In this document: one piece after another, positions 49,778-58,320 of the stretch
Layout of the letters: each line of letters opens with the position of its first letter
Numbering within the stretch: position 1 is the first letter of the stretch
DNA from: CAZAMI01 sp964627805
GTDB taxonomy: Archaea; Thermoproteota; Thermoprotei_A; Sulfolobales; NBVN01
Reading direction: 5' to 3'
Assembly (NCBI GenBank): GCA_964627805.1
Contig: CAZVLA010000033.1
Coordinates: 1 to 59,973 of the forward strand
DNA: 59,973 bases
Notes under the pieces: model-generated
The model's database searches: none
The model's input: the letters and a program-made list of their open reading frames with translations, nothing else
Told to the model about the DNA's origin: nothing
Translations under genes and position numbers: made by a program

Positions 49778-49914
49778 CTTAAAAATTTTAAGGTCAGTTT
49801 AACACTTATTCTCCATATTCCACAGAGAGGGTTTTGGTATTATTTGTTTGAGTCTCTCTAAATTTTGGGTACTTAGTTAGAGTAGTAGCTATGTATTAGT
49901 TAGATAGAGTCTCT
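49778..49914. promoter_or_regulatory. control region of the sugar ABC operon
   Basis: The 176-base gap before the ABC operon holds a 15-base palindrome CTTAAAAATTTTAAG (49778-49792, covering the likely TATA box for the minus-strand operon). It also has two direct repeats TTAGTTAGA (49873-49881 and 49896-49904, 23 bases apart) and two copies of GAGTCTCT (49850-49857 and 49907-49914). These are candidate binding sites for a sugar-responsive regulator. Confidence 0.35.
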
Positions 49915-49932
49915 ATAACGTAAAAATTAACA

Positions 49933-50343
49933 TCAGAATGCTAAAACTCTCGATTTAGGTATTCTAACCCCTGGTATGAAGGCTCTCATTAATTTAATGA
50001 CTTTAGAGTAGGTCTCACTTAAGTTCATATTGGTTATTACGGTTGCTGACTCACCATAGACCTCAAGGGAGTACTGCTCACTATTGTCTAGCTCTATTCT
50101 CAAGTAAGCCATAGGCAATTTACTTCCTTCATACAGCATCTCACCATTAGCTAAGCTTAAGCTCTTAACCCTGCAATTAAGTACCTTCTCCACTTCATCC
50201 TTAAGTTCATCAATCCCGCTACTGATTAATTTATTCAGTAATTCATTGATTTCCTTACCCTCAAACTGAATTATTGCGTACGAGTTCGTTAGGTCATTAA
50301 ATGTGTATATACTTAACCTCAAACTCCCACGACAATAATTCAT
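49933..50343 (-). CDS. small uncharacterised protein
   Basis: A 136-residue soluble protein, alternating strands and helices: LRLSIYTFNDLTNSYAIIQF, helix EINELLNKLISSGIDELKDE, then MAYLRIELDNSEQYSLEVYG. No family is recognised. It lies between the sugar ABC operon and the PfkB kinase, diverging from the latter across 93 bases. Codon use resembles the surroundings. Confidence 0.45.
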   Translation of the reverse strand: MNYCRGSLRLSIYTFNDLTNSYAIIQFEGKEINELLNKLISSGIDELKDEVEKVLNCRVKSLSLANGEMLYEGSKLPMAYLRIELDNSEQYSLEVYGESATVITNMNLSETYSKVIKLMRAFIPGVRIPKSRVLAF

Positions 50344-50436
50344 TGGTACGGAAGTTAATATGTAAGCTTACGTAATTACCTACACGCAATAACTAGCTTA
50401 ATACCTTGATTAATCTATTCTATAGGGGTTAGGATA

Positions 50437-51303
50437 TTGTGTAGCATAGCCGTTATTGGTAGCTTAACTAAGGACTTAATAGGTGATGAGGTTAGGTTAG
50501 GTGGGCCTGCGTACTATTGCTTACTCTCACTAATTCAATTAGGCGCTAACGCATGCTTAATGTGCTCAGTTGATGATGACTTGTATAGGGAGGTGCTTAG
50601 GTGGGGTGCTGAGGTAGTTAGGTGCGGTAGATCGAGCCCTGTATTTAGGCTTACGTACTTAAGTGACGGATCTAGGATTGTTGAAGTCATTAGGGAAGGT
50701 AGTGATTTAGAATTAAGTGATGAATGCTTAGAGCTGATCAGTAATTCTTCGGGAGCTATAATAGACCCAGTGATTGGTGAGGTTAATCCTGAGTTGGTAC
50801 TTGAGGTTAGGAGGAGGGTTAAGTTTCTCTCCATTGATATGCAGGGATTCGTGAGGGTATCAAGTGATGGCGTGGTTAAGTGTGTTTGGGGTGATGATGC
50901 CTACGACGTCCTTAAGTTGGCTGATTTAATACACTTAAGTATCGATGAGTTACCGCCTAATACAGGTATTGAGGAGGCTGTGGAGCTCTTTAGAGTAGTG
51001 ACTAAGGCTGTCATAGTTATTTCTATGGATTTTAGAGGTTCTGTCGTAGCTATTGAGGATAGTAGGATACGTAAGGTACCTGCATTACCTGGTATTGAGG
51101 GTTACTCAACAGGTACTGGAGACGTTATGCTTGCCGTAATGACTCATTACCTAATTAATGGCTACTCAACCATCGAAGCAATAGCTTTAGGTACTGTAGC
51201 TGCTGGTTTAAGGGTTAGGAGGGGCTACCCACCTTGGTTCACGGTTAATGAGGTATTAAGTACTTACCCTAAGGTACTTAAGCTAATTAGTGATTTTAAT
51301 TAG
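50437..51303 (+). CDS. PfkB-family carbohydrate or nucleoside kinase
   Basis: A 288-residue ribokinase-fold protein. The first PfkB signature is RLGGPAYYCLLSLIQLGANA (~residues 21-40). The second is GYSTGTGDVMLAVMTHYLIN (~residues 227-246), in which the GTGD Asp is the expected catalytic base. TTG at 50437 is the start with an upstream AGGGGTTAGG. Substrate is not evident; proximity to the sugar locus suggests a sugar. It overlaps the convergent MFS gene by 4 bases. Confidence 0.75.
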   Translation: MCSIAVIGSLTKDLIGDEVRLGGPAYYCLLSLIQLGANACLMCSVDDDLYREVLRWGAEVVRCGRSSPVFRLTYLSDGSRIVEVIREGSDLELSDECLELISNSSGAIIDPVIGEVNPELVLEVRRRVKFLSIDMQGFVRVSSDGVVKCVWGDDAYDVLKLADLIHLSIDELPPNTGIEEAVELFRVVTKAVIVISMDFRGSVVAIEDSRIRKVPALPGIEGYSTGTGDVMLAVMTHYLINGYSTIEAIALGTVAAGLRVRRGYPPWFTVNEVLSTYPKVLKLISDFN

Positions 51304-52514
51304 GACTTACTACTCCTGATTAAGAACGAAGATAGAAACGCGATCACTAATGGAGCCATCATTAGGAGTACCACAGACCTTGTACTACCGTATACCTTAG
51401 TTAGTGAGTCATATACGTAACCAGCAATTGCTGACCCAGCTACGTTGCCTAGGTTACCTGAAGCATTAACTATACCTAACGCGGTACCTCCTAATCTAAA
51501 CCTACTAATCGCTAACCTCCTAGCTATCGGTACTATACCTGAGAAGCCACCGTAAATCATTAGTAGAGCTACTAAGGCGTGGAACCCGCTACTGACGTAT
51601 AGGATTGAAGCACCTGCTACTGCCATCGCTAAGGAGACCTTAAGTGCTAGCCCCTCACTTACTCTATCTGATACCCAGCTAAGTAGGTAGCTAGTGGGTA
51701 GTGAGGCTAGTATAGCTATTGCTACGTACTGAGCCACTACCTCCTTCTTAAGGGATAGCGCTTCATTCATGTAAATATATATTAGGTCACCCCTAACTAC
51801 GGAGTTAAACATGCTTGACCCTACTATGACGACTACTATTGGTGCTATACTAATGAGTCCTAACCCAACATATCCTCCATAACTCGCCTTACCTGATGCT
51901 CCTCCCCTACCACCCATCAAGTTACTCACTACGTGCTCCTTAACTAACACGGACGTAGTTAATGTCGTAAGTGATGACGCTATGAAGCATAGTGATGATA
52001 CGTGCATTATCGTTGATAAGGAGGTACTCACTAGGGCTGAGTATACTACGTTACCTACCATACCACCTAACGACCCCAACGCGAAGTATATGGAGTAGAC
52101 CCTCCCACGAACCTCGTTAGGTGATACCCTACCTAAGAATACTTGAATAGGTACCCAAGCTATACCGTTGAGTAGTCCCTGCCCTAACCTAATCAGTATG
52201 ACCTGCTCAATAGTTGAGGCTTGAGGGTACAAATTAACCACTAATGCGTTCACGGCGAATGAAGCGCTTGAGATATAAAGTAGTTTCCTACCGTACTTAT
52301 CACATAACCTACCCGATGCTATGGCTGATAATGCCCTAGCTCCGAAGAACGCTGACGTCAGTAGTCCAATACCTAAGGCTGAAGACTCTAGGATGTCTCG
52401 GGTGTAGTAAGCTACTGCTGGTATACTAACCCTAAAGGCTACAGTACCTATGAATGCCGTTAATACCATGCACGTAATTACTGAGTAGGTCCTACCTACA
52501 CCCATAACGACCAT
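51300..52514 (-). CDS. major facilitator superfamily transporter
   Basis: A 404-residue protein with about 12 membrane helices, the loop 2-3 signature GRLCDKYGRKLLY (~residues 67-79) and a second-half counterpart SWVSDRVSEGLAL. An overlong middle loop is Gly-rich (LMGGRGGASGKASYGG, ~residues 199-214). Substrate is unknown. It is convergent with the PfkB gene and divergent from the cobalamin adenosyltransferase gene. Confidence 0.7.
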   Translation of the reverse strand: MVVMGVGRTYSVITCMVLTAFIGTVAFRVSIPAVAYYTRDILESSALGIGLLTSAFFGARALSAIASGRLCDKYGRKLLYISSASFAVNALVVNLYPQASTIEQVILIRLGQGLLNGIAWVPIQVFLGRVSPNEVRGRVYSIYFALGSLGGMVGNVVYSALVSTSLSTIMHVSSLCFIASSLTTLTTSVLVKEHVVSNLMGGRGGASGKASYGGYVGLGLISIAPIVVVIVGSSMFNSVVRGDLIYIYMNEALSLKKEVVAQYVAIAILASLPTSYLLSWVSDRVSEGLALKVSLAMAVAGASILYVSSGFHALVALLMIYGGFSGIVPIARRLAISRFRLGGTALGIVNASGNLGNVAGSAIAGYVYDSLTKVYGSTRSVVLLMMAPLVIAFLSSFLIRSSKS

Positions 52515-52686
52515 TGATTCTACACTTACTAAATGTAATAAAGGTGGTGCCTTTAGTTTACATTAATAACTCTAATGCACTCATTAATTTGGTGGTACTA
52601 CGTCAGTACGTACTGGTAGGGGTGATGACGGCTTCACCAATAACCCAATATTCGGTAACGCAAGGGTTCCTAAGGATCACATAGTT

Positions 52687-53142
52687 ATGGAGGTTTTAGG
52701 AGGTATTGATGAATTAAACTCATTAATAGGTCTCGCACGTTCCCTAGTACCTCAAGAACCTAAGGAATTAGGTAAGGTACGTAATGAGTTACTAAGTATT
52801 CAAGTAATACTGTTTAAAGTAGGGACGGCTATCGTTCGTTGCGGTGAGTCAGTAAGTAATGAATTAATTAATGAGCTTGAGGAGAAGGTAATTAAGTTAT
52901 CTAAGGAGGTAAGCATTACTTGCTTCATAATACCTGGAGGGCATCCAGCGGCTTCAACACTACACGTAGCTAGGGCTGTTTGCAGGAGGTTAGAGAGGAG
53001 GATGGTAACCCTATCTAGAGTACTGCCTCAGTGCATAGACGGTACTGTGCTTAAGTACATTAACATATTAAGTGATTACTTATACCTCCTAGCACTCCAT
53101 ATCAATAGGTTACTCGGACTTGAGGAAGTTAAGGTTGAGTAA
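52687..53142 (+). CDS. pduO: PduO-type cob(I)alamin adenosyltransferase, N-terminus upstream of the first ATG
   Basis: From ATG 52687 the protein has 151 residues with GGIDELNSLIGLAR, FIIPGGHPAASTLHVARAVC and RRLERRMV, the core of PduO/MMAB enzymes that adenosylate cobalamin. The family's ATP-binding N-terminus is encoded in frame just upstream (52603-52686: SVRTGRGDDGFT ... ARVPKDHIV). No ATG, GTG or TTG lies in that frame after the TAA at 52585-52587. An ACG at 52600-52602 would give a start like those of relatives if it were ATG. So the true gene probably begins near 52600 with an unusual start codon, or its start is mutated. It is convergent with homocitrate synthase with no gap. Confidence 0.75.
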   Translation: MEVLGGIDELNSLIGLARSLVPQEPKELGKVRNELLSIQVILFKVGTAIVRCGESVSNELINELEEKVIKLSKEVSITCFIIPGGHPAASTLHVARAVCRRLERRMVTLSRVLPQCIDGTVLKYINILSDYLYLLALHINRLLGLEEVKVE

Positions 53143-54489
53143 CTACTTAATTACTTGCGTTTCCTTTAATGGGAAGTACTTTCTAACTATCTTAAGCATT
53201 TCCTCATCAGTCAATGGTTCCTTCCTCTGTTTCTTCTCAAACAGCCTTATTATCTCCCAGTAAACAGCCTTAACTCTAGGGTCGTCCTTACTTACTCTAA
53301 ACCCGTTACCACTAACTAACCTACCTATGTGAGCATTAATCCATAAAGCAACCGCTACCCTCCCTGAGTAAGGCGTTATTGCTACAGTATAAGGTACACC
53401 TAGTACTTCCTCAGGATTGAATGGTAGGTACACCTCCGGATTCTTAAGTAATCCATCAATGTTTATCCCCGCCTTAGTCTTGAAGGCGTTCTCACCCACT
53501 AATGGGTAGAACTCAGGTATTTTAAGACCCATTGACTTCATTAGTGAAGCTACCTTAGGTATTGCCTTGAGGTTAGCTGTTCCGTCGTTACCTCTAATAC
53601 CTACGTAGTGAATTAGCATGACCTCTAGAGGGCAATTGCCAGCTCTCTCACCAATACCTAATAGTGTGCAGTTAGAGAGTGAGGCTCCGTAGACCCAAGC
53701 AGCTAGGTGATTAGCTACTGCTAACCCTAGGTCATTATGTCCGTGGAACTCAACCCACTCATTAGGTACTCCGCACTCCTCAATGACTGCCCTGATTAGG
53801 GATGGTACACCTCTAGGTGGGGGTACCTCCGGGAATGGGAGCCCAACACCTAGCGTATCATCTATCTTAACCCTTATAGGTAGTCCGTACTTACTACTTA
53901 ACTTCATTAACTTATTAACGAAGGGTACTATATTCGTGCTTAGGTCAGCTCTAGTAGCGTCCTCTAGAGTAGCTGTAACCTCGATACCCCTCTTAAGTGC
54001 TTCCTCAATAACCATTAAGTACTTATCAAATGCCTTAGACCTAGTAATACCTAACTTAAACTTTATTTGATAATCAGATATTGAGGTAAGTACAACAACA
54101 CCATCTAATCTAGTATCAAGTACTAACCTAAGATCCTCTAAGGCGGACCTTATCCAAGCTAGTGGCTTAGGGTATTCATAACCTAACTCCAATATCCTCT
54201 TAGCTACCTCCCTATCCTTAGGTGTGTAGAGGAAGAGCTCCGTACTTACTATAGCTCCCCTACCACCCAACTCATTAAGCACCTCATAAATTCTTAAGCA
54301 CTCATCAAGTGTGAAGTTCCTCCAACCCTGCTGACCGTCCCTTAACGTAGTATCAGTTAATCTTATGGAATCCGGCTTAAGATAAGTACTAAGCCTACCC
54401 CCCGCTATCCTAGGGGGAGAGTCGAAGGGGAATACCTCATGAAATAGCCTTACATCCTCGTCACCCACACTATCACCCCTGCAGTTCAC
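53143..54489 (-). CDS. homocitrate synthase (LeuA/HMGL-like family)
   Basis: A 448-residue protein with the DRE-TIM barrel: IRLTDTTLRDGQQGWRNFTL (~residues 42-60, catalytic DTTLRDG), VTATLEDATRADLSTN, VKIDDTLGVGLPFPEV and the metal-binding EFHGHNDLGLAVANHLAAW (~residues 247-265), then GERAGNCPLEVM. Family members are homocitrate, isopropylmalate and citramalate synthases. Next to lysM and the lys cluster, the first step of the alpha-aminoadipate lysine route is the likely role. The last ~90 residues are outside the barrel. A TATA-like AAGATTTTTATTTCC lies ~25-40 bases upstream. Confidence 0.75.
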   Translation of the reverse strand: MNCRGDSVGDEDVRLFHEVFPFDSPPRIAGGRLSTYLKPDSIRLTDTTLRDGQQGWRNFTLDECLRIYEVLNELGGRGAIVSTELFLYTPKDREVAKRILELGYEYPKPLAWIRSALEDLRLVLDTRLDGVVVLTSISDYQIKFKLGITRSKAFDKYLMVIEEALKRGIEVTATLEDATRADLSTNIVPFVNKLMKLSSKYGLPIRVKIDDTLGVGLPFPEVPPPRGVPSLIRAVIEECGVPNEWVEFHGHNDLGLAVANHLAAWVYGASLSNCTLLGIGERAGNCPLEVMLIHYVGIRGNDGTANLKAIPKVASLMKSMGLKIPEFYPLVGENAFKTKAGINIDGLLKNPEVYLPFNPEEVLGVPYTVAITPYSGRVAVALWINAHIGRLVSGNGFRVSKDDPRVKAVYWEIIRLFEKKQRKEPLTDEEMLKIVRKYFPLKETQVIK

Positions 54490-54613
54490 CTAGTAGGGAG
54501 GCATAGGAAATAAAAATCTTTTCATAATAACTCATGCTTCACTCGCACTAAAGCATTATTTGAGAGTGCAGAAAACGTACAGTGATTAGGGGATTAACAT
54601 ATTAACCCCGAAT

Positions 54614-54621
54614 AAAAATTA
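54614..54621 (-). terminator. poly-T termination site after the lysYZM operon
   Basis: On the minus strand TTAATTTTTATTC follows the lysM stop by ~130 bases, flanked by the near-palindrome GGGGATTAACATATTAACCCC (54589-54609). Archaeal transcripts commonly end in T-runs, so this is a candidate end of the lysY-lysZ-lysM transcript. Confidence 0.3.
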
Positions 54622-54749
54622 ATTAGTGGAGGGTGGGATCAGAACTTACTAATTAGTTAGTGATTATGAACTCACCTTAGGCTAAACCTAATTAACTTTT
54701 TACTTAATCTACAGCCCTACTTGAGAATATATGAATTATAAAGGTATGC

Positions 54750-55193
54750 TTAAGTCCAGACCCTAAGTATTATCATGGTATTAGTGCTTGCTACCCCAGG
54801 TATTGACCTTATCTTATCAATGCATTTATTAACCTCAGCTATACTCTGAACCCTAACCATTACTAGTATGTCGTTATCTCCAGTAACTTCATAAACGGTC
54901 TCAACACCCTCTATCTTAATTATCTGACTAGATACTTCAGGAACGGGCTTCGGTGGCGTCGTCTTAACTAGGATTACTGCCCTTACCTCATTAGCTAACT
55001 CATACTCTATAGTGAATTTCCTAATTACCCCTGACTTCCTTAACTTATTAACTCTCTTCCTAACAGCTGATTCACTAATTCCTAACACATCAGCTAATCT
55101 AGCATAGGACATTCTAGAGTTCTCCTTAAGTAGCTTAAGTAACTTCATATCCACCTCATCAATCCTTACAGTACCTCCCTCCCCTCTACTCAA
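54750..55193 (-). CDS. lysM: Lrp/AsnC-family regulator of lysine biosynthesis
   Basis: A 147-residue Lrp-type protein. An N-terminal helix-turn-helix spans ~residues 10-60 (DMKLLKLLKENSRMSYARLA, GISESAVRKRVNKLRKSGVI). A C-terminal RAM ligand-binding domain (~70-147) contains VEGVETVYEVTGDNDILVMV. In Sulfolobus LysM regulates the lysWXJK genes and responds to lysine. It is the last gene of the lysY-lysZ-lysM unit, with a TTG start 2 bases after the lysZ stop. Confidence 0.8.
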   Translation of the reverse strand: MSRGEGGTVRIDEVDMKLLKLLKENSRMSYARLADVLGISESAVRKRVNKLRKSGVIRKFTIEYELANEVRAVILVKTTPPKPVPEVSSQIIKIEGVETVYEVTGDNDILVMVRVQSIAEVNKCIDKIRSIPGVASTNTMIILRVWT

Positions 55194-55195
55194 GC

Positions 55196-56011
55196 CTAAT
55201 CACCACGCTTAATTACCGTACCTAAACCATTAAGTGCTAATGCTACCGGCTCATTCCTTAATGCTGAGGCTATAATCACCTCATTAACACCTCCCTCAAC
55301 CGCTTCCTTAGCCATTATTAACTTCCTATTCATTCCGGTACCTACCTTACTAATTACTTCATTAATTTCATTAATCGTTATCTCCTTAATTAGCTCACCA
55401 TTAATGATTACACCATCTACGTCAGTTAGTATTACTAATTTACTAGCTCTTAATTCCTTAGCTAAGTTGTAAGCTGCTTGGTCAGCATCTACGTTAAGTA
55501 ACTCACCTTCAGTTCCTATAGCTAATGGAGCTACTACTGGTAAGTACTTATTACTTATTAGTAGTTTAAGAAACTCTAGGTTTACCTCCCTTATCTTACC
55601 TGTGTAACCCCCCTCAATGACTCTCCTCCTACCTCTCTCATCTACTACTATAATTCTCTTTTTCCTACTAGCTAATAGTAGTGAAGCATCTACCCCCGAA
55701 AGACCTACAGCCTTAACACCTAGTCTCACTAGCTTACTAACTATCTCCTTATTGAGTTTGCCTGCCATGACCATTACGTAGACCTCTAACTCCTCGAGGC
55801 TTGTGTACCTACTCCTCACACCACTAGGTGATATCACGAATCTAGGCTCAACACCTAATCTCCTACAGTACTCAGTTACGTAATCGCCCCCACCATGAAT
55901 AAGCACTAACTCCTCACCACCTCTCCAAAGCCTTGCTAGGTCACTCAGTACGTAATCCATACCTAACTTAAGGGCCCTCCCACCAACCTTAACGACAATC
56001 AAATTAATCAC
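55196..56011 (-). CDS. lysZ: LysW-aminoadipate/glutamate kinase
   Basis: A 271-residue amino-acid kinase related to N-acetylglutamate kinase: VVKVGGRAL (residues 6-14), LVLIHGGGDYVTEYCRRLG (~residues 36-54), RSRYTSLEELEVYVMVMAG, VGLSGVDASLLLA and LTDVDGVIINGE. It phosphorylates the gamma/delta-carboxylate of aminoadipate or glutamate carried on LysW. GTG start at 56011 follows the lysY TAG stop with no base between, a strongly coupled arrangement. Confidence 0.9.
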   Translation of the reverse strand: MINLIVVKVGGRALKLGMDYVLSDLARLWRGGEELVLIHGGGDYVTEYCRRLGVEPRFVISPSGVRSRYTSLEELEVYVMVMAGKLNKEIVSKLVRLGVKAVGLSGVDASLLLASRKKRIIVVDERGRRRVIEGGYTGKIREVNLEFLKLLISNKYLPVVAPLAIGTEGELLNVDADQAAYNLAKELRASKLVILTDVDGVIINGELIKEITINEINEVISKVGTGMNRKLIMAKEAVEGGVNEVIIASALRNEPVALALNGLGTVIKRGD

Positions 56012-57064
56012 CTAAGCAGGCTTTAGTGGAGGCGTTAGTAACCCATCACCTTCATTAAAGCCCATCATAACATTGAAGGACTGTACTGCTTGACCTGCAC
56101 CACCCTTCATTAAGTTATCAATGGCTGCGAAGGCCTTAACAATCCCTAACCTACCCTCAACACCGAAGCCTACATCCGCGTAGTTACTACCTACTACGTA
56201 CTTAGGGTTGGGGTATCCTGGAGGTGATTTATGAACTACCCTAATGAATGGTTCATTAACGTATGTCCTAGCAAATGCCTTAAGTACGTCAGCCTCACTT
56301 ACTCCACTACTTAATCTTGCGTAGGCAGTAGCTAAGACTCCCCTAACAATACTTACTGCATGAGGGGTTAAGGTAGCCCTAACTTCCTTACCAGCTATGA
56401 GGCTTAACTCCTGCTCAACCTCAGCTACGTGCCTATGACCACCTACTGAGTACGGCCTAACAGACCCCTCCCTCTCTGGGTGGTGACTTGATTGAGTTGG
56501 TTTAGAACCTCCTTCACTACTACCCGCCTTAACATCTATGACTATTAAGTCAGTACTCACTAGTGAGTACTTAATTAGTGGTAGTAGGGCTAGTATCGAT
56601 GCAGTTGCGTTACATCCTGGTGACGCGATGAGTTCAGCATCCCTTAATTCATCCCTATGTATTTCAGGCATTCCGTAGACTGCCTTCTTAAGTAGGTCGG
56701 GGTATGGGTGTTCGTAGCCGTACCACCTAACGTATGCTTTAGGGTCCTTAAGTCTGAAGTCCGCACTTAAGTCAACTACCTTCATACCTACCTCAAGTAG
56801 TTTAGGTACGTAATTGACTGATACTCCATGAGGTAGTGCTAGGAAGGCTACATCAGCTAACTCACTAACCCTATCTAGGTTAAATTCAGTAAACCTAAGG
56901 TTTCTGTAGAAGCCCCTTAGATTGAAGTGTACGTAATGTATTGGCTTACCCTTAAACTCCCTCGAGGTAGCTACCGTAACCTCTACCTTAGGGTGCTGAG
57001 CTAGAATCCTAAGTAGCTCACCTCCCGTATATCCTGAAGCACCTACTACAGCTACCCTAACCAA
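56012..57064 (-). CDS. lysY: LysW-aminoadipate/glutamate semialdehyde reductase
   Basis: A 350-residue ArgC-type dehydrogenase: VAVVGASGYTGGELLRIL (NADPH motif, residues 4-21), LALPHGVSVNYVP, catalytic Cys in ASPGCNATASILALLPL (~residue 149), and GSSEGGSKPTQSSHHPEREG plus YSVGGHRHVAEVEQEL. The latter tail is typical of LysY/ArgC that work on LysW-linked substrates. It reduces the acyl phosphate made by LysZ. It is the first gene of the minus-strand operon, divergent from lysW. Confidence 0.9.
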   Translation of the reverse strand: MVRVAVVGASGYTGGELLRILAQHPKVEVTVATSREFKGKPIHYVHFNLRGFYRNLRFTEFNLDRVSELADVAFLALPHGVSVNYVPKLLEVGMKVVDLSADFRLKDPKAYVRWYGYEHPYPDLLKKAVYGMPEIHRDELRDAELIASPGCNATASILALLPLIKYSLVSTDLIVIDVKAGSSEGGSKPTQSSHHPEREGSVRPYSVGGHRHVAEVEQELSLIAGKEVRATLTPHAVSIVRGVLATAYARLSSGVSEADVLKAFARTYVNEPFIRVVHKSPPGYPNPKYVVGSNYADVGFGVEGRLGIVKAFAAIDNLMKGGAGQAVQSFNVMMGFNEGDGLLTPPLKPA

Positions 57065-57142
57065 TTAATGACCCCCCGTACGGGCCTATATCATGAGTTG
57101 AGTGTTGGGGTATTAAAATCTCTTTTCTTCTGTGGTGCGGAA

Positions 57143-57171
57143 TCAGTACTTGAACTAAATTAGTCAGTACT
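57143..57171. promoter_or_regulatory. paired TCAGTACT sites between divergent lysY and lysW
   Basis: TCAGTACT occurs at 57143-57150 and 57164-57171, 21 bases apart (two helical turns). The core AGTACT is itself palindromic. The pair lies between the lysY start (57064) and the lysW TATA box (57221-57229), a natural place for LysM binding. The assignment is inference. Confidence 0.4.
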
Positions 57172-57220
57172 CTTTTAAGCCGTGAAATATTTGCTCCGAT
57201 CCCAAAGCATTCCTAAAAAG

Positions 57221-57229
57221 CTTTTTATT
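57221..57229 (+). promoter_or_regulatory. TATA box of the lysWXJK operon
   Basis: CCTAAAAAG followed by CTTTTTATT forms a BRE/TATA-like element ~32-40 bases upstream of the lysW ATG at 57261, leaving a leader of about ten bases with GTGAGTGAG. Confidence 0.45.
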
Positions 57230-57260
57230 CAGCCCTCATATTAAGTCGTGGTGAGTGAGT

Positions 57261-57428
57261 ATGCAGGTTAAGTGCCCTATATGTGGTTTAGAGGTTGAGT
57301 TACCTGAGGACGTACTGCCTGGTGAGATAATAGAGCATGACTGCGGAACTACATTAGAAGTAGTTAAGAATAATGGAGGTATCGTACTGAGGCCCTTAGA
57401 GGGTATTGAGGAGGATTGGGGTGAGTGA
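57261..57428 (+). CDS. lysW: amino-group carrier protein LysW
   Basis: A 55-residue protein: CPICGLEVELPEDVLPGE (zinc-ribbon CPxCG), a second pair of ligands in EHDCGTTLEV, and the conserved C-terminus EEDWGE. The last Glu gamma-carboxylate carries the amino acid during lysine and arginine synthesis in archaea and Thermus. All hallmarks are intact. It is followed 25 bases later by lysX. Confidence 0.95.
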   Translation: MQVKCPICGLEVELPEDVLPGEIIEHDCGTTLEVVKNNGGIVLRPLEGIEEDWGE

Positions 57429-57453
57429 TTAAGTCAGAAAAGCTTTTTAGTAG

Positions 57454-58314
57454 GTGATGCTTATTGCGTCTACTATAGGTATTGCTTATGACGTGTTAAG
57501 GTGGGAGGAGAGGGCTTTAATAAGTGCTTTTAAGTCATTAGGTGTTAATCCTTTACTCATTCACGTTAAGTCAGAACCAATAATACTCACTACCAATAAC
57601 GTACTTGAGGGTAGTGTTATTCTTCAGAGATGCATGAGTAATTACTTAGCTAGAGCCTCTACGGAAGCTCTAGAGGGTTTAGGGGCTAGAGTCATTAACT
57701 CAGCTGAGGCTATAGCTAAGTGCTCTGATAAGTTATGGACAGCCTCCATACTCATGAGGCACGGAATACCTATACCTAAGGTTGCCGTAGCCTTCAGTAC
57801 TGAAGGAGTTATTAAGGTAGTTAATGAGTTTGGGTACCCATCAGTAATTAAGCCAATAAGCGGTAGTTGGGGTAGGTTAGTAAGTTTAGTTAGGGATGAG
57901 GAGGAGTTAAGGACCGTTATGGAGCATAGATCTTACTTACCTGGGCAGAACTCTAAGGTACACTTAGTTCAGGAGTTCATTAGGAAGCCAGGTAGGGACT
58001 TAAGGGTCTTTGTTGTTGGTGGTTAGGTAGTAACGGCTATCTACAGAGTAAGTAATCACTGGATAACGAATACGGCTAGAGGAGGTAAGGCAGTACCTGC
58101 TAAGGTCGATGATGAGCTTAAGGAATTAGTCATTAAGACAGCTGAGGTATTAGGTGCTGAGTTCGTGGGTATTGATGTTTTTGAGGACCCGAGTAGGGGT
58201 TACTTAATTGATGAGGTTAACCCAGTACCTGAGTTTAAACGCACGGTAGCAGCTACTGGCTATGACTTACCTAGGAAGGTTGCTGAGTACTTAATTAGCT
58301 TGGTTAGGAGGTGA
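57454..58314 (+). pseudogene. lysX: LysX (LysW:aminoadipate or glutamate ligase) interrupted by in-frame TAG
   Basis: The reading frame starts at ATG 57454, stops at TAG 58024-58026 after 190 codons, and continues in the same frame to TGA 58312-58314 (286 codons in all, normal LysX length). The first part has the ATP-grasp N-terminus, KLWTASILMRHGIPIPKVAVA, VIKPISGSWGRLVSLV and LRVFVVGG. After the stop come VVTAIYRVSNHWITNTARGG, IDVFEDPSRGYLIDEVNPVP and EFKRTVAATGYDL. These hold the metal and ATP-binding residues of the catalytic core, so the truncated product could not work. The TAG replaces one residue in the variable VVGG-x-VV loop. TAG is an ordinary stop elsewhere in the window. Causes could be a true nonsense mutation, readthrough, or a sequencing error. 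The NPVPEFK motif leaves open LysX versus ArgX. Confidence 0.85.
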
Positions 58315-58320
58315 GTTTCC

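Noticed and set aside
54490..54749. Possible RNA gene in the 260-base gap between homocitrate synthase and lysM
   Set aside because: No tRNA T-loop pattern or stable long stem was found. The gap is explained by a promoter for homocitrate synthase and a T-run after lysM.
57454..58314. Genome-wide reassignment of TAG (for example to pyrrolysine) as the reason for the lysX interruption
   Set aside because: TAG ends many intact genes in the window at the expected lengths, including lysY, arlI, the potassium channel, malate dehydrogenase and E1 alpha, so TAG is an ordinary stop here. Only site-specific readthrough remains possible.
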